Origin: Dioscorea cayenensis subsp. rotundata
Taxonomy: Eukaryota; Streptophyta; Magnoliopsida; Dioscoreales; Dioscoreaceae
DNA length: 64,000 nt
Reading direction: 5' to 3'
Assembly: GCF_009730915.1 (NCBI RefSeq)
Contig: NC_052482.1
Span: 21,375,912-21,439,911, forward strand
Shown: positions 34,640-46,616 of the stretch, piece by piece
Position numbering within the stretch: the first letter of the stretch is position 1
How the letters are laid out: every line of letters begins with the position of its first letter
Notes under the pieces: generated by a model
Database searches by the model: none
What the model was told of the DNA's origin: nothing
The model's input: only the letters and a program-made list of their open reading frames with translations
Program-made: the position numbers and the translations under genes

Positions 34640-35800
34640 AACAGAAAGCAATCACCATAAGTGAAGCAAGCTCGAGAACGGTTTCACGGAACAAAGTACA
34701 GAAACAACAAAACAAGAAAGAAAAACAACTAAGAAAAAGAAGTCCACCCTCTGGTATCTGAGGCTTCCTCAACAGCCAGTAGGAGTGGATCACTCCTGAG
34801 CGGTAGGCATGGTCGATGAGCCAATGTGCTCTTCTGATCTAGCGCCCAAAAAGTCAAGTGAACGCCTAAGGTTCAGAATGAAGTCCTAAGGGATGCATTG
34901 GTTCGGGTCTTTAGCTATAGAGTGCCAAGCAAGTAACATATGAATAATTTTGGAAATAATTAAATAAAAGTCACGAGCATGCAAGTTACATACACGATTA
35001 TTTTGTTCAAGTCATAAATTTCAGCAGATGGCCCTTGAGAGGAGATCCCAAAAAGAACGATGTTGAGCTTGTAAGGATGGGATCCAGGAAGTCCAGACCT
35101 CAGCAAAGGTCCGAGGGAGGGAGTATAAACCTAGGACTTGCTTAAAGAAATGCCAGATGCGGTTGGAAAAACTCACACTTGAGTAAGAGGTGTTCCACAG
35201 ATTCTGAGTTTCTACGGCACAAAACACAAGTGTCCGTTGCATATTGGATATTACAACCTTTTTTGGTTAGATTGTACAAAGTTAGAATTTTGTTATCTCA
35301 AGCAAGCTAGCATAAGAGGGTTATTTTCCTGGGGCAACCCACCTTCTAGAATTGAGAATAGAGGGGACTACGGATACTACCATCTAACAGGAATTGATAG
35401 AAGGATTTTACTAAAAAATTTCTAGTGCTATCTAAGGAACTGATTCTCACATCATTTCATTCACTTTGATAATCTAGAATGAAGGACAAGCAAGGTGATA
35501 TTTATTCATACGTGGCTGTTTGGAACAGCCTATCAAGAGACTGAAGTTCACTAGATAAAGACCTTATGGTAGACCAAAGGGAATGACAATCATTGTAAAG
35601 TTCGGGTCATAAATCTTTAGGGGCTCTATCGTTTAAGCAGTTATCATGCCATAGTAGGGTAGAAGCACCGTTCTCAACAATCTTTCAGGAACAAAATTTG
35701 AAGGAAGGTAACAAGGGTGTAATTCCATCCCAGAAGAAAATTTGTTCCTCGATGGTGTGTGAAACAATGACACCAATGAATCTCAACACAAATAATTAAA
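34640..35800 (-). pseudogene. L1-type LINE remnant with zf-RVT region
   Basis: Minus-strand reading gives 'DTCVLCRRNSESVEHLLLKC' near 35235-35176, the Cys-x2-Cys...His...Cys zinc-binding tail (zf-RVT) after plant L1 reverse transcriptases, followed by 'FWDLLSRAIC'. Upstream on the same strand (35740-35500), frames with stops recover 'FFWDGI...' and 'LLWHDNCLNDRAPKDL', typical of the segment between RT and zf-RVT. Stops and frame changes show it is inactive. Confidence 0.75.
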
Positions 35801-36160
35801 GTTAATGATTTTGAGCCAACAACAATTACAATCAGAAGTAATTTTCCACTATCACTTTCCTAGGAGAGCCTTATTGAAAGTCTTGTATGTTTAGGATGCC
35901 CATCCTCTCATATTGCAAGGTCGACGAATCCTTTTCCAAGCGACAAGTCTCATTTCCTTTAGGGCCCAAGTCAGGTCATTTTCAAAGAAAATCTCTAAGG
36001 ATTCTATCTATTTTGTTAGAAATCCAAATCGGTAATTTTAACATTGACATCTAATAAATTGAAACTAAAGAGTAAAAGTGTTTTTTTGAAATAATTGGTT
36101 TGCAAAGTGAAGACGGGTTCTAATTATTTATACTATTAATACTAGCCCTTACAATAGCTA
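35801..36160. other. Spacer before tRNA-Asp
   Basis: No gene seen; possibly more decayed LINE sequence on the left side. Confidence 0.45.
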
Positions 36161-36232
36161 GTCGTTGTAGTATAGTGGTGAGTATTCCCGCCTGTCACGC
36201 GGGTGACCCGGGTTCGATCCCCGGCAACGGCG
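36161..36232 (+). tRNA. tRNA-Asp: tRNA-Asp (anticodon GUC)
   Basis: A 72-base cloverleaf. The acceptor stem GTCGTTG pairs with CAACGGC (one G-T wobble) plus discriminator G; the D arm contains TAGTATAGTGG (A box); the anticodon loop is CTGTCAC with GTC; the T arm has GGTTCGATCC (B box). No intron. The 3' CCA is not encoded, and a T run begins a few bases downstream (GTTTTTAGATTTTTTT), suitable for RNA polymerase III termination. It lies about 160 bp upstream of the RPL4 start. All elements needed for function are present. Confidence 0.98.
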
Positions 36233-36392
36233 TAAGTTTTTAGATTTTTTTTGTTTTCACAAAAAAATAGATGAATTGAAATCCATCTAGGATAAAGTTT
36301 TATCAGCCTTCTTCTGGCCTTGCTTGAAGATGGTCGCGCCTTACTGGTGATCCACCCCATTCCTCATCTAATCTTCCTCAGACTATCAAGCA

Positions 36393-37205
36393 ATGGCCAC
36401 TTGTGTAGCATCCCCCTCCCTCTCCTTTTCCTCTTCCTCCATTTTCTTCTCCTCATCACGGATTACTTACAAACCGCCACCGTGTTCCCCAGGAATTCTA
36501 AACAGAACCCTAACCATCCGCTCTGACCTCTCCACTCTCCCCATCCTTTCTTTCTCCGGTGAAAAGGTCGGCGACGCCTCCCTCGACCTTAAGTCCGCTC
36601 CTCCCGATACCGCCCGCTCCGTCGTCCACCGTGGCATCATCACCGACCAGCAGAACCAACGCCGCGGTACCGCCTCCACCCTCACCCGTGCTGAGGTTAG
36701 TGGCGGTGGCAAAAAGCCCTACCAACAGAAGAAGACTGGCCGGGCCCGCCGCGGTTCCCAGCGGACTCCTCTCCGTCCCGGAGGCGGGGTGGTTTTTGGC
36801 CCGAGGCCAAGGGACTGGTCCATCAAGATCAACCGCAAGGAAAAGCAACTGGCTCTCTCCACCGCCATTGCAAGCGCCGTTGCTGCAGCCGATGCCTTCG
36901 TTGTGGAGGATTTCGGGAAGGAGTTTGCGGGCGGGCCGAAGACGAAAGAGTTTGTGGCGGCAATGAGGAGGTGGGGACTGAATCCCAACGAGAAGGCCAT
37001 GTTCCTCATGACGGAGGTCCCGGATAACGTGATGCTGTCCTGCAGGAACATCGGGACGCTGAAGATGCTGACTCCGAGAACACTGAATCTATTTGACATC
37101 TTGGATTCCAAGAAGCTGGTGTTCACCCGGTCTGCTTTGGAGTACCTCAACTCAATGTATGGATTGGACGCGGTCCAAGACGAAGACCAGGAGGAGATCT
37201 CTTGA
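36393..37205 (+). CDS. RPL4: Plastid 50S ribosomal protein L4 (uL4c), nuclear-encoded
   Basis: 270 residues in a single exon. Residues 1 to about 50 are Ser/Thr/Pro-rich with few acidic residues, a chloroplast transit peptide. The mature part shows the uL4 signature: 'RRGTASTLTRAEVSGGGKKP', 'KKTGRARRGSQRTPLRPGGG' (the basic extended loop that lines the peptide exit tunnel and binds 23S rRNA), then 'NIGTLKMLTPRTLNLFDIL' and an acidic C-terminal tail. It would assemble into the large subunit of the chloroplast ribosome. Length is close to other plant plastid L4 proteins. The coding frame is uninterrupted by introns. The start is the first Met in frame, and a leader of at most about 150 bp separates it from tRNA-Asp. 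Confidence 0.97.
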   Translation: MATCVASPSLSFSSSSIFFSSSRITYKPPPCSPGILNRTLTIRSDLSTLPILSFSGEKVGDASLDLKSAPPDTARSVVHRGIITDQQNQRRGTASTLTRAEVSGGGKKPYQQKKTGRARRGSQRTPLRPGGGVVFGPRPRDWSIKINRKEKQLALSTAIASAVAAADAFVVEDFGKEFAGGPKTKEFVAAMRRWGLNPNEKAMFLMTEVPDNVMLSCRNIGTLKMLTPRTLNLFDILDSKKLVFTRSALEYLNSMYGLDAVQDEDQEEIS

Positions 37206-37870
37206 TACTCAAGGTTTGTCTTTCTTATCCCCAAATTAACCGAAATCTATTCTTGAATTGAAACCACTGCTTGTGCATGTTCTCATCTTATCTTTATTCC
37301 TGAGCAAACTGGTTGGTTTAACTCTGTTGTTGTTGTCTCTACTCAAAAATCAAACTCACTTTCATTAGGATGAACCTTTATCTGTTATAGCTTGACTCGG
37401 AGATCTTTAGCATTGAAAGATTGTTGGTCTTTAGATGCAGGAGAAGATGGAAGTTAGCTGCCACTTAATTCTTTCTTAGATGTGCATTCTCTCCACAGAG
37501 TGTTTTTCTCTCTTCTTGACGAGTTAAAACTGTTTGTACTTTTAATGCTGGTTGCCTCACCGGTAGATGGTTATTTATTTATTTATATATTTTTTTATTA
37601 AATGTTTCGCTCGATTAAGTGACAATGAATTTCATCAAGCTGGCAGCAATAGATAATAAAGTGAGAAATAAATGATTATATATATAAATGGTTTCCTTCC
37701 GACAAGTCATCGCATCTCCATTAGTTGTAGAGGGAAAAAAAAATATACTTATGCTGATTGCTCCCACAGTTTATATTTGCATACACTTATTCAGATCACT
37801 AGTAATTACCACAGGAGCACTTCCCATCACTTTAAATCACTGGTAATCCGCACAGGAGCACTTCCCGCGG
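37206..37870. other. RPL4 3' region and spacer
   Basis: Contains the probable RPL4 3' UTR and T-rich DNA. A short direct repeat occurs at 37795-37865 ('ggtaattaccacaggagcacttccc' type, two diverged copies). No other feature. Confidence 0.45.
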
Positions 37871-37871
37871 C

Positions 37872-38560
37872 TAAGTGAATGGCAGTGAAATACCTGTCTT
37901 CTTGAAGTGATCTTTCACCACAATCTCCGTGAACTTAATTGCAAGATGGCTGTCATACATATTCACAAATTTTTCATTACATATGGGAGCCCTAGAAGAC
38001 GTGGGAGTTAGGCTGAAGGCTATAGCCAGTTTCTCACTGAGGTGAGGCAAACTGAACTTTTTCTCCTCATCCTCCATGTCTTGATAATCCATGCTCTTCC
38101 CTGGCACCTAGCCAGACTCCCTTACCCTGCTCATTAGTTCGTTCAAGAAACTATCCCTCTGTTTCATGGGTCACCTATCCCCTGTTGAGAAATGATGCAC
38201 TTCACCACCCTGAAATTGCACCCAACTGATCCGGAGCTAGTTCCAATTTAAGTATTTGTTCCCTCACCTGCTTCGGTGCTTCACCATCTCGACTTTCTTC
38301 TGAGATTTATGGGCTGATGACAATGTCTTCCATATTACGTGGTTGGCGGAAATCAGCATAGATTTAATCAGATCTTCCCCTTCATCTAGGCAAGCTGACC
38401 GACCAAGGAGATCTACCACACAGTTGCAGTGCTTCAGAGTGAATTTCATTGCATGCTTGTTGCCCATGAGCTCCAAATGGTCCATCTCCTTGTCCTTCAA
38501 TCCACTGTAATAACAAGCATACATCATACTATTAATCAAACTATTAGAGTTTGTGACATG
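37872..38560 (-). pseudogene. PPR protein (DYW class) C-terminal pseudogene
   Basis: Read on the minus strand: the first block (38539-38264) matches the E domain of PLS-class pentatricopeptide proteins ('CVVDLLGRSACLDEGEDLIKSM' style, then 'VIWKTLSSAHKS'). The middle (38230-38110) gives 'HHFSTGD...DSFLNELMSRVRESG' with a stop, and the last block (38107-37874) gives 'EKKFSLPHLSEKLAIAF', the start of the DYW domain. The order is that of an organelle RNA-editing factor, but the frame is broken, the PPR repeats upstream are absent and the zinc-binding Cys-His residues and terminal DYW are lost. It is a truncated, non-functional copy. Confidence 0.85.
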
Positions 38561-39577
38561 AATTCTAGTTGATCTGATCTGAAAAACTCATAATGCAATT
38601 TAAGGGAATCATTGAATTATGAAAAATTCATAATGCAACTTATGTAAATTCTTGAATTATGAAAAAAATTTTAAGAGAAGTTGGAACATTGTCAATCTCC
38701 ATGATTTTAACTGTGCTCTATTGGGCAAATAGTTGCGGAAGATGGGTTTTGTGTTTGCCGAAGGTGATCCAATGCAACTACTTCAATAATGGCTCTCTCA
38801 TGGTATGCCCATTATGAGCTGTCAAGGATGAAGTTCTGTTTTTTGGGTAGGGATCACTCCTATTTTACCTAACTTTCATGCTTATTTGCTATCAGTCATT
38901 AGTGATGGAGCCTCCACCTCCTAGCATGATAAATGGCTTGCCCATGGGGTAGCTTCTCTTCTGTAGCGGGTTCTTTAGTCTTTTTCAGTTATTTTGGGAG
39001 ATTCTACTCTCCGAAATACAAAATTTGAGTTTCTATTCCACCCGTTTCACTTGATCCAAGAGAGTTTAAAGTAATAGGACTTTCTTTGTGAGATCTTTTT
39101 ACAACTTCTTTAATGGCAATCGGTTTAGATTCTATGTTTTAGATATTGAGAACATGCTAATTTTAATAGTTCAAATTTAAAATTATTGATTTTATATCAC
39201 AAATACCCATATTTTTTTAAAAAATTTAATATAATAATGCGGTTTTTGGGGCGCTTGTTGTCTATTATTTAAAAAAAAATAATTCGGTTTTTGGTTTTTT
39301 TGTTGTTGTTGTTGTGAGTAAATGAACAGTTGCTATTTTTACAAGATTGTTGTGCATGTATATAATTTCACAATTAATGTTGGAGCCAATAGGTTAGGGT
39401 TGACTGCTTTCATTTCTGAAAATAAAATAAAATAAAATAAAAATGATAATGTTGGAGTATACAAACACAACATTTCGAAAATTTGGGATAGAAATGGGCA
39501 TGTTCAAAGATATAACCCTGTTGTAGCAAGAGTTTTGATAGAATAAAAGGAGCGCCATAAGGAGAGGCATGCATAGT
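38561..39577. other. Spacer downstream of laccase
   Basis: AT-rich with a GTTGTT microsatellite near 39299-39314 and AAAATA repeats at 39418-39441. No gene recognised. Confidence 0.5.
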
Positions 39578-41842
39578 TTAACAAATTGGAAGATCCTTTG
39601 GTGGTGGCAATAAAGACTCATTTGGACCTTTCCCGTTCTCCACAACAAAGGCCATCTTCAACCCCCAAGTCGTGTGCACTTCTAAATGACAATGTAAAAA
39701 CCAAACGCCTATAATCCAAGAAAAAATAATGATATATACATCAATCAAAATCTTAATAAAATATGCCTAAAAATGTATAACACAATAAAAATAAAAGTTA
39801 CCTGGATTATCAGCTAGGAATCGGATAGCGACCCATCCTCCTGAAGGAACACCAATGGTGTTTCTCTCAATCGGATCAACAAGATTAAACTTCTTTGGAG
39901 ATGTTTTTGGATTATAATTCCCTAACCCACGCCCAACAGCAAAGAAATTAAATCCATGCAAATGGACTGGGTGGGTTTCTGGTGAGATGATGCCAGTGTC
40001 TTGTAATACAACTTGCACAGTTGAGTTATAAGCAAGCTGATATAATCTGGTCCCAGTCATGGTCTGCAAGTTTGCTGGACCACTGCCTGTGTAATTGAAG
40101 GCTATGGGAGGATTTCCGGGGAAATCTTTTGTGAACACTCCACTAATGTTGAAATAATGTGCTTGGAGGAGCGCAGTGGTCGGCATCACAAAGCTTACGT
40201 TGTTGATGGCTGCCACAACCCGACTTCCATTGCCTGCTATGCAAGTTGGGCATGGGTTGATGCCCAGACCAACAGTGAATAAAAGGGAATGGTCTACCTT
40301 CAGTGGCACTTTAGCTGGATATCTTTTGGAGTTTAGGCTACGGAGTGAGTCAATGAAGTTGGATGCCACAGGGGTTGCATTCTGCGGAGGAGGATTAGTG
40401 GTTGTGATAGCACTCGTGGATACTGTGTTGGTGTAATGCACGGTGGCTGTGGCGGTCTTATTATCCACGGCAATAGGAGCATCCATGTAGGGAGAGGCAG
40501 TCACAAGGTATTGCCCTGCACCTTGATCAGCAGTCAACAGGACATTTGTGGTTTGGCCTGGTGCTATCAGTATCGTATCAGTCTTAAATGGCTTAGTGTA
40601 CACAGCATCCACTTCCACAACTGTCAGTTGATGCCCGGCCACCTTGAAAAATAGCTCCTCATTGAGCGCAGCATTGATGACCCTAAGCATGTATGTTTTC
40701 CCACTATCCACCTTGAGTTTGAAGCCATCTGTCCCGATCCAACATTTAAAAAAATAAAATAAAATAAAAAATCAAGTCAGTAGGCTAAACAGCATGAAAA
40801 ATCATTATTACTGCTGCTTACAAAAGCTTCAATATAATATATATATATATATATATAATATACCTTGAGAAGTTGCGCAAGTTGACATAGGCCCTGGATG
40901 ACCATTGATAGTGTGTGCATCGGAAACATTTGGAGCTATACCAGATTTCATTGCCTCATTGATCACAGCTTCTGTATCAGACTTCCACCATTCTCCTTTT
41001 TTATTTTTATGAGCCATAGGATCAAAGCACACATTAATCAAAACAAATTATGGATTAGAATACCAAATCTTTAGTAGATTAAGATGACAGAGCTGCTGGT
41101 TTGTATGATACCTAAGATGACAACCACCTCTTTGTAAGGAGCAGGGAATGGGTAAGGCACATGAAGCTTGGGCAAGATGACAACTCCTCCGTGCAGAGTA
41201 GCCCTGAGCCATAAGATGTGGGCGTGCCACAGAAGGGTGCCTCTTTGCCCGGTTATTGTGAAATTGTAGACATAGCTTTGCTTTGACGGGATTGGGCACT
41301 GAGTGATATAAGCAGGCCCATCAGCCCATCCGGTCCTAATTTGTCTAATCCCGTGCCTAATAAAAATGGGGACCAGTCATTCACATGGAAGTAATAATTT
41401 GAATTTGAATGGAACAGTGGATCACTTTTGTTAATGAATTGCCTGCTCACCAGTGAATGGTTACGTTATACTTGATGTGGTTGGTGACCTTGACAAGCAC
41501 ATTGTCGCCTTCTCTCGCATACAAGGTTGGTCCGGGGAACTTGCCATTCACCGTCACGATGGGTTTGCTAGAACATAACCTCGTTGTGTTTTTCATCACC
41601 ACCTGAACCAACAAACCAAAACTCATTTCCTAATTTTTCAGGCAGGCAAAACCCAGCCTGCTAACTAGCTTCCATGCTACACAATGTGCGCGTGTAATAT
41701 ATGTGTGAATGAATGAACTCCCAGTTGAGATAAATAAATTTGCTTGATTACTTACATTGAACTTGTAATGCCTGACCATGCCATCTACGAGCAATGGCCA
41801 TAGGCAGAGCACGAGTAGAAGGGATCTAGGCCATGACTCCAT
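39578..41842 (-). CDS. LAC: Laccase (multicopper oxidase), six exons
   Basis: Exons read on the minus strand: 41842-41756, 41602-41451, 41356-41112, 40995-40864, 40728-39802, 39708-39578, all with GT-AG borders and compatible phases. Together they encode 557 residues, normal for plant laccases. The N-terminus ([14 protein letters not shown]) is a signal peptide. Copper-ligand motifs are in order: IHWHG across the exon 2/3 junction, WHAH in exon 3, HPVHLHGF in exon 5 and HCHLEVH...GLKM in exon 6, so all four copper sites are complete. Several N-x-S/T sites indicate a secreted glycoprotein. Plant laccases oxidise monolignols or other phenolics in the cell wall. The exact paralogue is not resolved. 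Start: the first ATG, 20 bases from a CT run in the leader. Confidence 0.96.
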
Positions 41843-41844
41843 GA

Positions 41845-41864
41845 TCTCTCTCTCTCTCTCTCTT
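41845..41864. repeat. CT/GA microsatellite in the laccase leader
   Basis: (CT)n on the plus strand immediately upstream of the laccase ATG, i.e. a GA-rich 5' leader on the coding strand, common in plant 5' UTRs. Confidence 0.7.
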
Positions 41865-42815
41865 GCCTCCTCTGTTGTTTGTGTGGAAATAAATGTGTTT
41901 GCATGGCATGACAGGCCAACCCAAGCTTATGTAGGGGTAACTCTTGATGAGGATGCGAGGTCGTTTTTGATATTAGGTGAAGGAGCCTTGATAAACAAGG
42001 TGTTTGCAAACTAACCTTAGCCTTTCCTGTTGCCTGCCCTCACATTACTTAAGTCCTACATAAAGTATATAGACTTTGGTAGATATATCACCAATCCCAT
42101 TATAACCAAAAATAATCCCTCAACCTACTCCTTTTGTGCTTCCAAGCCTTCATCCATGATTAGTTGGTTGATGTCTAAAATAACACATCAATAAGTGTAG
42201 TTGCTTGATCTGTTCCTGTTTGTTAATGTGTATCACTAATATCATGTGCGTTAAGTCCAGATTTTTCTACTTCAATGTGCTGGTGTTGACTTTATTAGAC
42301 GTGTGATTTTACTGGATTTGCTACCCCAACTTAGTTTTCACTCCAATTTAATTAAATCGCCATAGAAAGAATTAATACTGTAAGTCACGTGTATTTAAAA
42401 AAAAGACTGCCTAATAGACTCATTTTAACTGAGACACATCCAACTATTTCTGAAATCTAACACCATTTTTTTTTGCATTTTACTGATTGCTGACCAAATG
42501 AATTATGAAACACCACCATATTAAAACAACAGTAACTAGGATCACAACTGCACAACCATAAGTGGAAAATTTATTCCGGACAACATGATTGTTGGTCTAA
42601 AATTATTCATTTAAATTACTTAAACATGAACCTTTAGGACCACTGTTCCACACACTGCCTAAGAATAAGTCATTCTTCTGGGCAAGCATTATGCCAATTT
42701 TACCCTCTTTCTGAGTCTACACCTCCAAGATTATTAGAAATGGCCCAACCACTTTTTTTTATTTGATAACTAGTTAGAAAGATAGAGTTCCAAAAAACCT
42801 TTGGCATGATCTTTT
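41865..42815. other. Laccase upstream region
   Basis: Intergenic DNA presumably including the laccase promoter. I see no convincing TATA box. Nothing else is recognised. Confidence 0.4.
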
Positions 42816-42825
42816 TTTAATGATT

Positions 42826-43935
42826 GTCTTATACCATGGATTTCTAGCAGAAAATTCTCACGAATTTCTTTCCTCGTTGGAGTTGATCTTTTGTATTTCC
42901 TCTATGGTTGATATTTCGCCCCTTCTACATTTAATTTTGGACTGCTCCAATGTTCGAGAAGATGTGAATTCATGGACTTTTGAGAGCAATAAAACATTCT
43001 CCATGCGTTCATTTTACAAGTTCCTTGTAGATGGAGGTTTACGCAGTCCTATACATCCTCAATTTTGGAAAATGAATTGCCCAAGTAAAATAACACTCTT
43101 TTGTTGCCTAGCATGTGGGGATAAAATCCTAATTCTTAGCAATCTTGCCAAGAAAGGCTGCAACTTTCAAAGTGCCACTAACACCTGCGTCTTATGCAAT
43201 AAAGACTCAGAATTGACATATCACCTCTTACTCATATGCAAATTCTCTGAGGGCATATGGGCATTTGTCGTGTAAATTCTAAATCGACAGTCACATTCAC
43301 ATTCCCTTCCAGTGATTTGGATGACTCAGATTCCTTCCATAGAAGCTCTTCAACAAGCACTTTGGGATCTTCTCTCAAGAGCAATTTTTTGTAACATTTA
43401 GTTTGAAAGAAATAATTACATTTTTAATTCCTTTGTCATTTCACCTTTTGCTATTGTTTCTAAAACTATTCACTTGGTTTTTCGCCTGGATTTCAGCAGC
43501 TAGGGACCAACATTAGCAGCTCTCTAGTGTTTTTCTCCATAACCTTAAGCACTCACTCAACTTCCTAAGTGTAAGACCGGTTGACCCCAGCACCATGACT
43601 CAGCAATCGGCACAAGAGTGATTCCTTCAGTTAGCTTGAGTTGACCTTGTTGCCTCTTGGTGGACTTCGTCAACTCAGCTGGGTCCTCTCCTCTTGTCTC
43701 TTCTCTGTTTCTTTGTAGTCTTGGTGTTGGACCGTTGGTTCTCAGGCATGCATTACTCCTGGTAATGCTCTCTTAGTCTCTTTTTGTTTTTGTCTTTCTC
43801 ATTTTATGTCTTTTGTTTTCTGCTTCTTTATTTTTTTGTTTTTGCATGTTTGTTCTTTTATCTATTTGGCTTTGTTTTCGTTCTTTTTTTTTAATAAATT
43901 TGTGATTTATCCACTTTATTCAAAAAAAAAAATTG
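42826..43935 (+). pseudogene. L1-type LINE 3' remnant (zf-RVT, 3' UTR, poly-A)
   Basis: The open stretch 42820-43275 encodes the reverse-transcriptase zinc-binding tail: 'DVNSWTFESNKTFSMRSFY' , 'FWKMNCPSKITLFCCLACG', 'CVLCNKDSELTYHLLLICKF' with the Cys-x2-Cys-His-Cys pattern. It is followed by about 600 bp of T-rich 3' UTR ending in 'gtgatttatccactttattc' plus poly-A (43921-43931). The 5' portion and RT are absent, so this is a truncated insertion. Confidence 0.82.
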
Positions 43936-44640
43936 TACTACATCTTTAGTGACAAGATTTTTTTTTTTAAGTGGATGAACCATATTTTTTAAATTAAAAA
44001 AAGTAAAATTAAGAAGGAATTGAAACAACAACAGAGTACAAAACAAGAAGAGGAGAAAAAAAAAATAACAAGCAACTAGAGATTCATACGGGAAAAAAAA
44101 TTATACTGCCCAAAAACTAGAAGAAGATAAATTTATTAATAGTCCAGTTGGAAAGACAACCAGTTAATGAGTGGTGGTGAAATTTTATGTTTGTGATGTT
44201 CAGATTGATGTCCTCCATTGACTTGTTCCATTGCTTGGAACATTGTCCATCTGATCCATCTGTTTAGCCATCGGGATCAATATAAAAGTAAAGAGTGACC
44301 TATTCATTATACCAATGCTTCTAGTGGACAGGTTAGCTTAGTGCGGGAATTAGAATTAGCGATCATGGAAGGAGTCGTCAACAAAGAAACCATTAAATAT
44401 AGGTAAGAAGTGCCTGTCCAAATGAGTGCAATTTAGGTGTAACGTACTTGTTTTGGGCCAAAGACGAAGATACTAAGTCTCGCTGCCCTCTTCCCCTGCC
44501 AAGATTTTTTTTCTTTTGTTTTTTTCTGGGTCAAACCAAAAAAGAGTATTTATTAAACCTAAACATGAGAAAAACACATACATCCAGATCCACACACACA
44601 GTGCTAGCGACACAACACTGCACAGACCAAACAAACAAAT
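43936..44640. other. Spacer with further LINE-tail-like phrases
   Basis: 43960-43990 (poly-T then 'aagtggatgaaccatatt') is an inverted L1-tail phrase. No gene. Confidence 0.45.
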
Positions 44641-44649
44641 TTGAGAACA

Positions 44650-44980
44650 AATCTTCTGCTGCACTACTGATACCATTCAACAAAAAAACATAACGGCATC
44701 AACAGCCAAATCTGAACCATCTGGCCAATAGGATCCTGCCATAATCACTAAACAATATGTGCCTAAAACCTGCCTCTGCAATCAATACCTCTGCTGCATT
44801 ATTGAAAGCTAATTAACAGAGAAACACAACTGGATCCATAGACATAGAAATAACCAGCCAAATCTGAATCCACCTGTGACCTGCCCATTAGCATCCCACT
44901 AGAAACATTAAACCAAAGGAACCTAAACATTTTGATTCTTACTGGGCACCAATTCCCTTTGCTATATTACTGAAACTGAC
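44650..44980. repeat. Diverged tandem repeat, unit about 135-168 bp
   Basis: The phrase 'tctgctgcactactga' (44655) recurs as 'tctgctgcattattga' (44790) and 'tttgctatattactga' (44958). Between them 'agccaaatctgaa', 'cctgcc' and 'actaaac/attaaac' blocks recur in the same order. Non-coding. Confidence 0.65.
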
Positions 44981-46600
44981 ATAAAACCTTGTTGAAACCC
45001 CTTCATCAAATTAATCAAGATTATTTATTACATGGCTAGGTAAACATAGCATAATTACTTATAGTGAGAGAATATGAGTGGTTATGCGTCTTAATCATAC
45101 AAATTTCTAGATAGATCAAACGGCTATTCTTTGTCAGATTTTCATGAATATAAAAGCCCACGGGCCCACACTCATGTTGTGTTGTGCTATTTCAGTGATC
45201 TTCAGACTTGTATGCCTGACAATACTGCCCAAGGGGTATTGGTCTGCCCTTGTAGTAGTTTCCTCCTGAATTTATTGAGTTATATACATTGTATCATATC
45301 TAATCTACTACACTGACGATCTTTTCAATGTAGTTAGAGCTTCCCGCTCCTAAAAATCATGAAATTTTTTTATATATATATATATATATAGAATGACTTG
45401 TTTTAATAGGCGAGGGATGAAGACTTGTTGCAATGTTGGTGTTGGCACTTCAAAATCAATCGGAATCCTACAAATTTCTGGGTGGTGCTCATCTTCACTG
45501 ATTAGGCCAAACCATCTAAATAGCTCGATCCAGATAATACTGTCATCGGTTCAAAAGGTGCCAAAGAAAACTACTACTTTCGGAGCCATCGATGAAATTC
45601 CAAGAGAAAGCTGTGACATACAAGTCAATTAATTGCCCTTCGGCCCCATCCCCTTCCCCTTTCTATCAGCGTCATGTTCACAATGTCATCATTAATTGAC
45701 ATTTGACACAAAGGATACCAAACGGGCTTCGCGATTTGTCCGGACTCGGAATTAATTAATTATTTACTCAAGGGGGTCTTTATTAAGGACTGGCCCGCTG
45801 AATGCATATGAGGGCCCAGCATGAACGGACCAGTCCAGCCAAAGGCCCATAGAAAATACAAATGTGAATGATGCTCCATTCACACTCCGGCAGTCAGCAG
45901 TCAGCAGTCAGCAGTCAGCAAGGGCTGGGGAGCGTGCCGTGTGGGAGTTGCTTATTTATTTATTTTCTCCAATGGTTTGTATGGTGGAGTTCCGTTTCAG
46001 GATGCCTTCTTATTTTTAGTCCTAGTCCTCTCAATAAATATTAGCTTACTACACTACCCGTAATGGTCGTTGCTTGTTTTATTAAACTAATAAAATTTGA
46101 TAAATTATTATTTTCTTAGAATGAAAGGTGATTAAAAAAAAATTAAAAACTAATATAATAAATTGAAAGTACAGGGGTAACATGACCCACTAATAATAAA
46201 AAAATATAATAAAAAAAATCTATATAAAAAAAAATTAGTAATACTTTGAAGCCAATTGCTAGAAGTAGATTATCCAGTTATAATGTCACTGGGCCATCTG
46301 AACCATTAACCACTTTTACCGAGTTCAGTATTAGAGGTCAATTTGCTAGGTTCGATAGTGAGCTAAGAAATTCGAGATTGAATGAATGTTACAGACACTC
46401 TAGCTTGGTTCTGGGTGCATAAATGTTTTTCTACCCATTTTCTTTTGGGTATTTACTATTTAGGATTCGCCTGGATGGATGATGATTCACGGTACATTAA
46501 ATAATAAAAAAATATGATGGTTTCACGATTCCGGATTTCACGTATCCACTTAACGGACCCAAGGGGGTGAGCAGAGCAAGAAATATACTCCCCGGAATCT
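44981..46600. other. Intergenic DNA, no supported gene
   Basis: Contains a TA microsatellite (45370-45391) and a short perfect tandem of AGTCAGC units (about 45893-45919). No coding or RNA feature recognised. Confidence 0.45.
45891..45920. repeat. Short tandem repeat AGTCAGC x4
   Basis: Four consecutive 7-bp units CAGTCAG/AGTCAGC. Minisatellite-like; no function inferred. Confidence 0.85.
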
Positions 46601-46606
46601 CCGCAC

Positions 46607-46616
46607 GCCACGTGGC
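46607..46616. promoter_or_regulatory. G-box palindrome GCCACGTGGC
   Basis: A perfect 10-bp palindrome with the CACGTG core bound by plant bZIP and bHLH factors (ABRE/G-box class). It lies about 165 bp upstream of a TATATAT at 46779 and could belong to the promoter of the NPF8 transporter if that gene has a 5' UTR intron. Confidence 0.5.

Noticed and set aside
36161-36232. tRNA-Asp as a plastid or mitochondrial insertion
   Set aside because: The sequence matches the plant nuclear-type tRNA-Asp and flanks show no organelle DNA.
36467-37234. Minus-strand open frames of 81-171 codons
   Set aside because: Shadows of the RPL4 coding sequence.
14536-41842. CYP86A, BAHD and laccase as a biosynthetic gene cluster
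   Set aside because: They are spread over 27 kb with transposons and unrelated genes between, and nothing shows shared substrates or regulation.
42820-43275. 151-codon frame as a host zinc-binding protein gene
   Set aside because: The Cys/His pattern and flanking 3' UTR with poly-A match the L1 zf-RVT tail, so it is LINE-derived.
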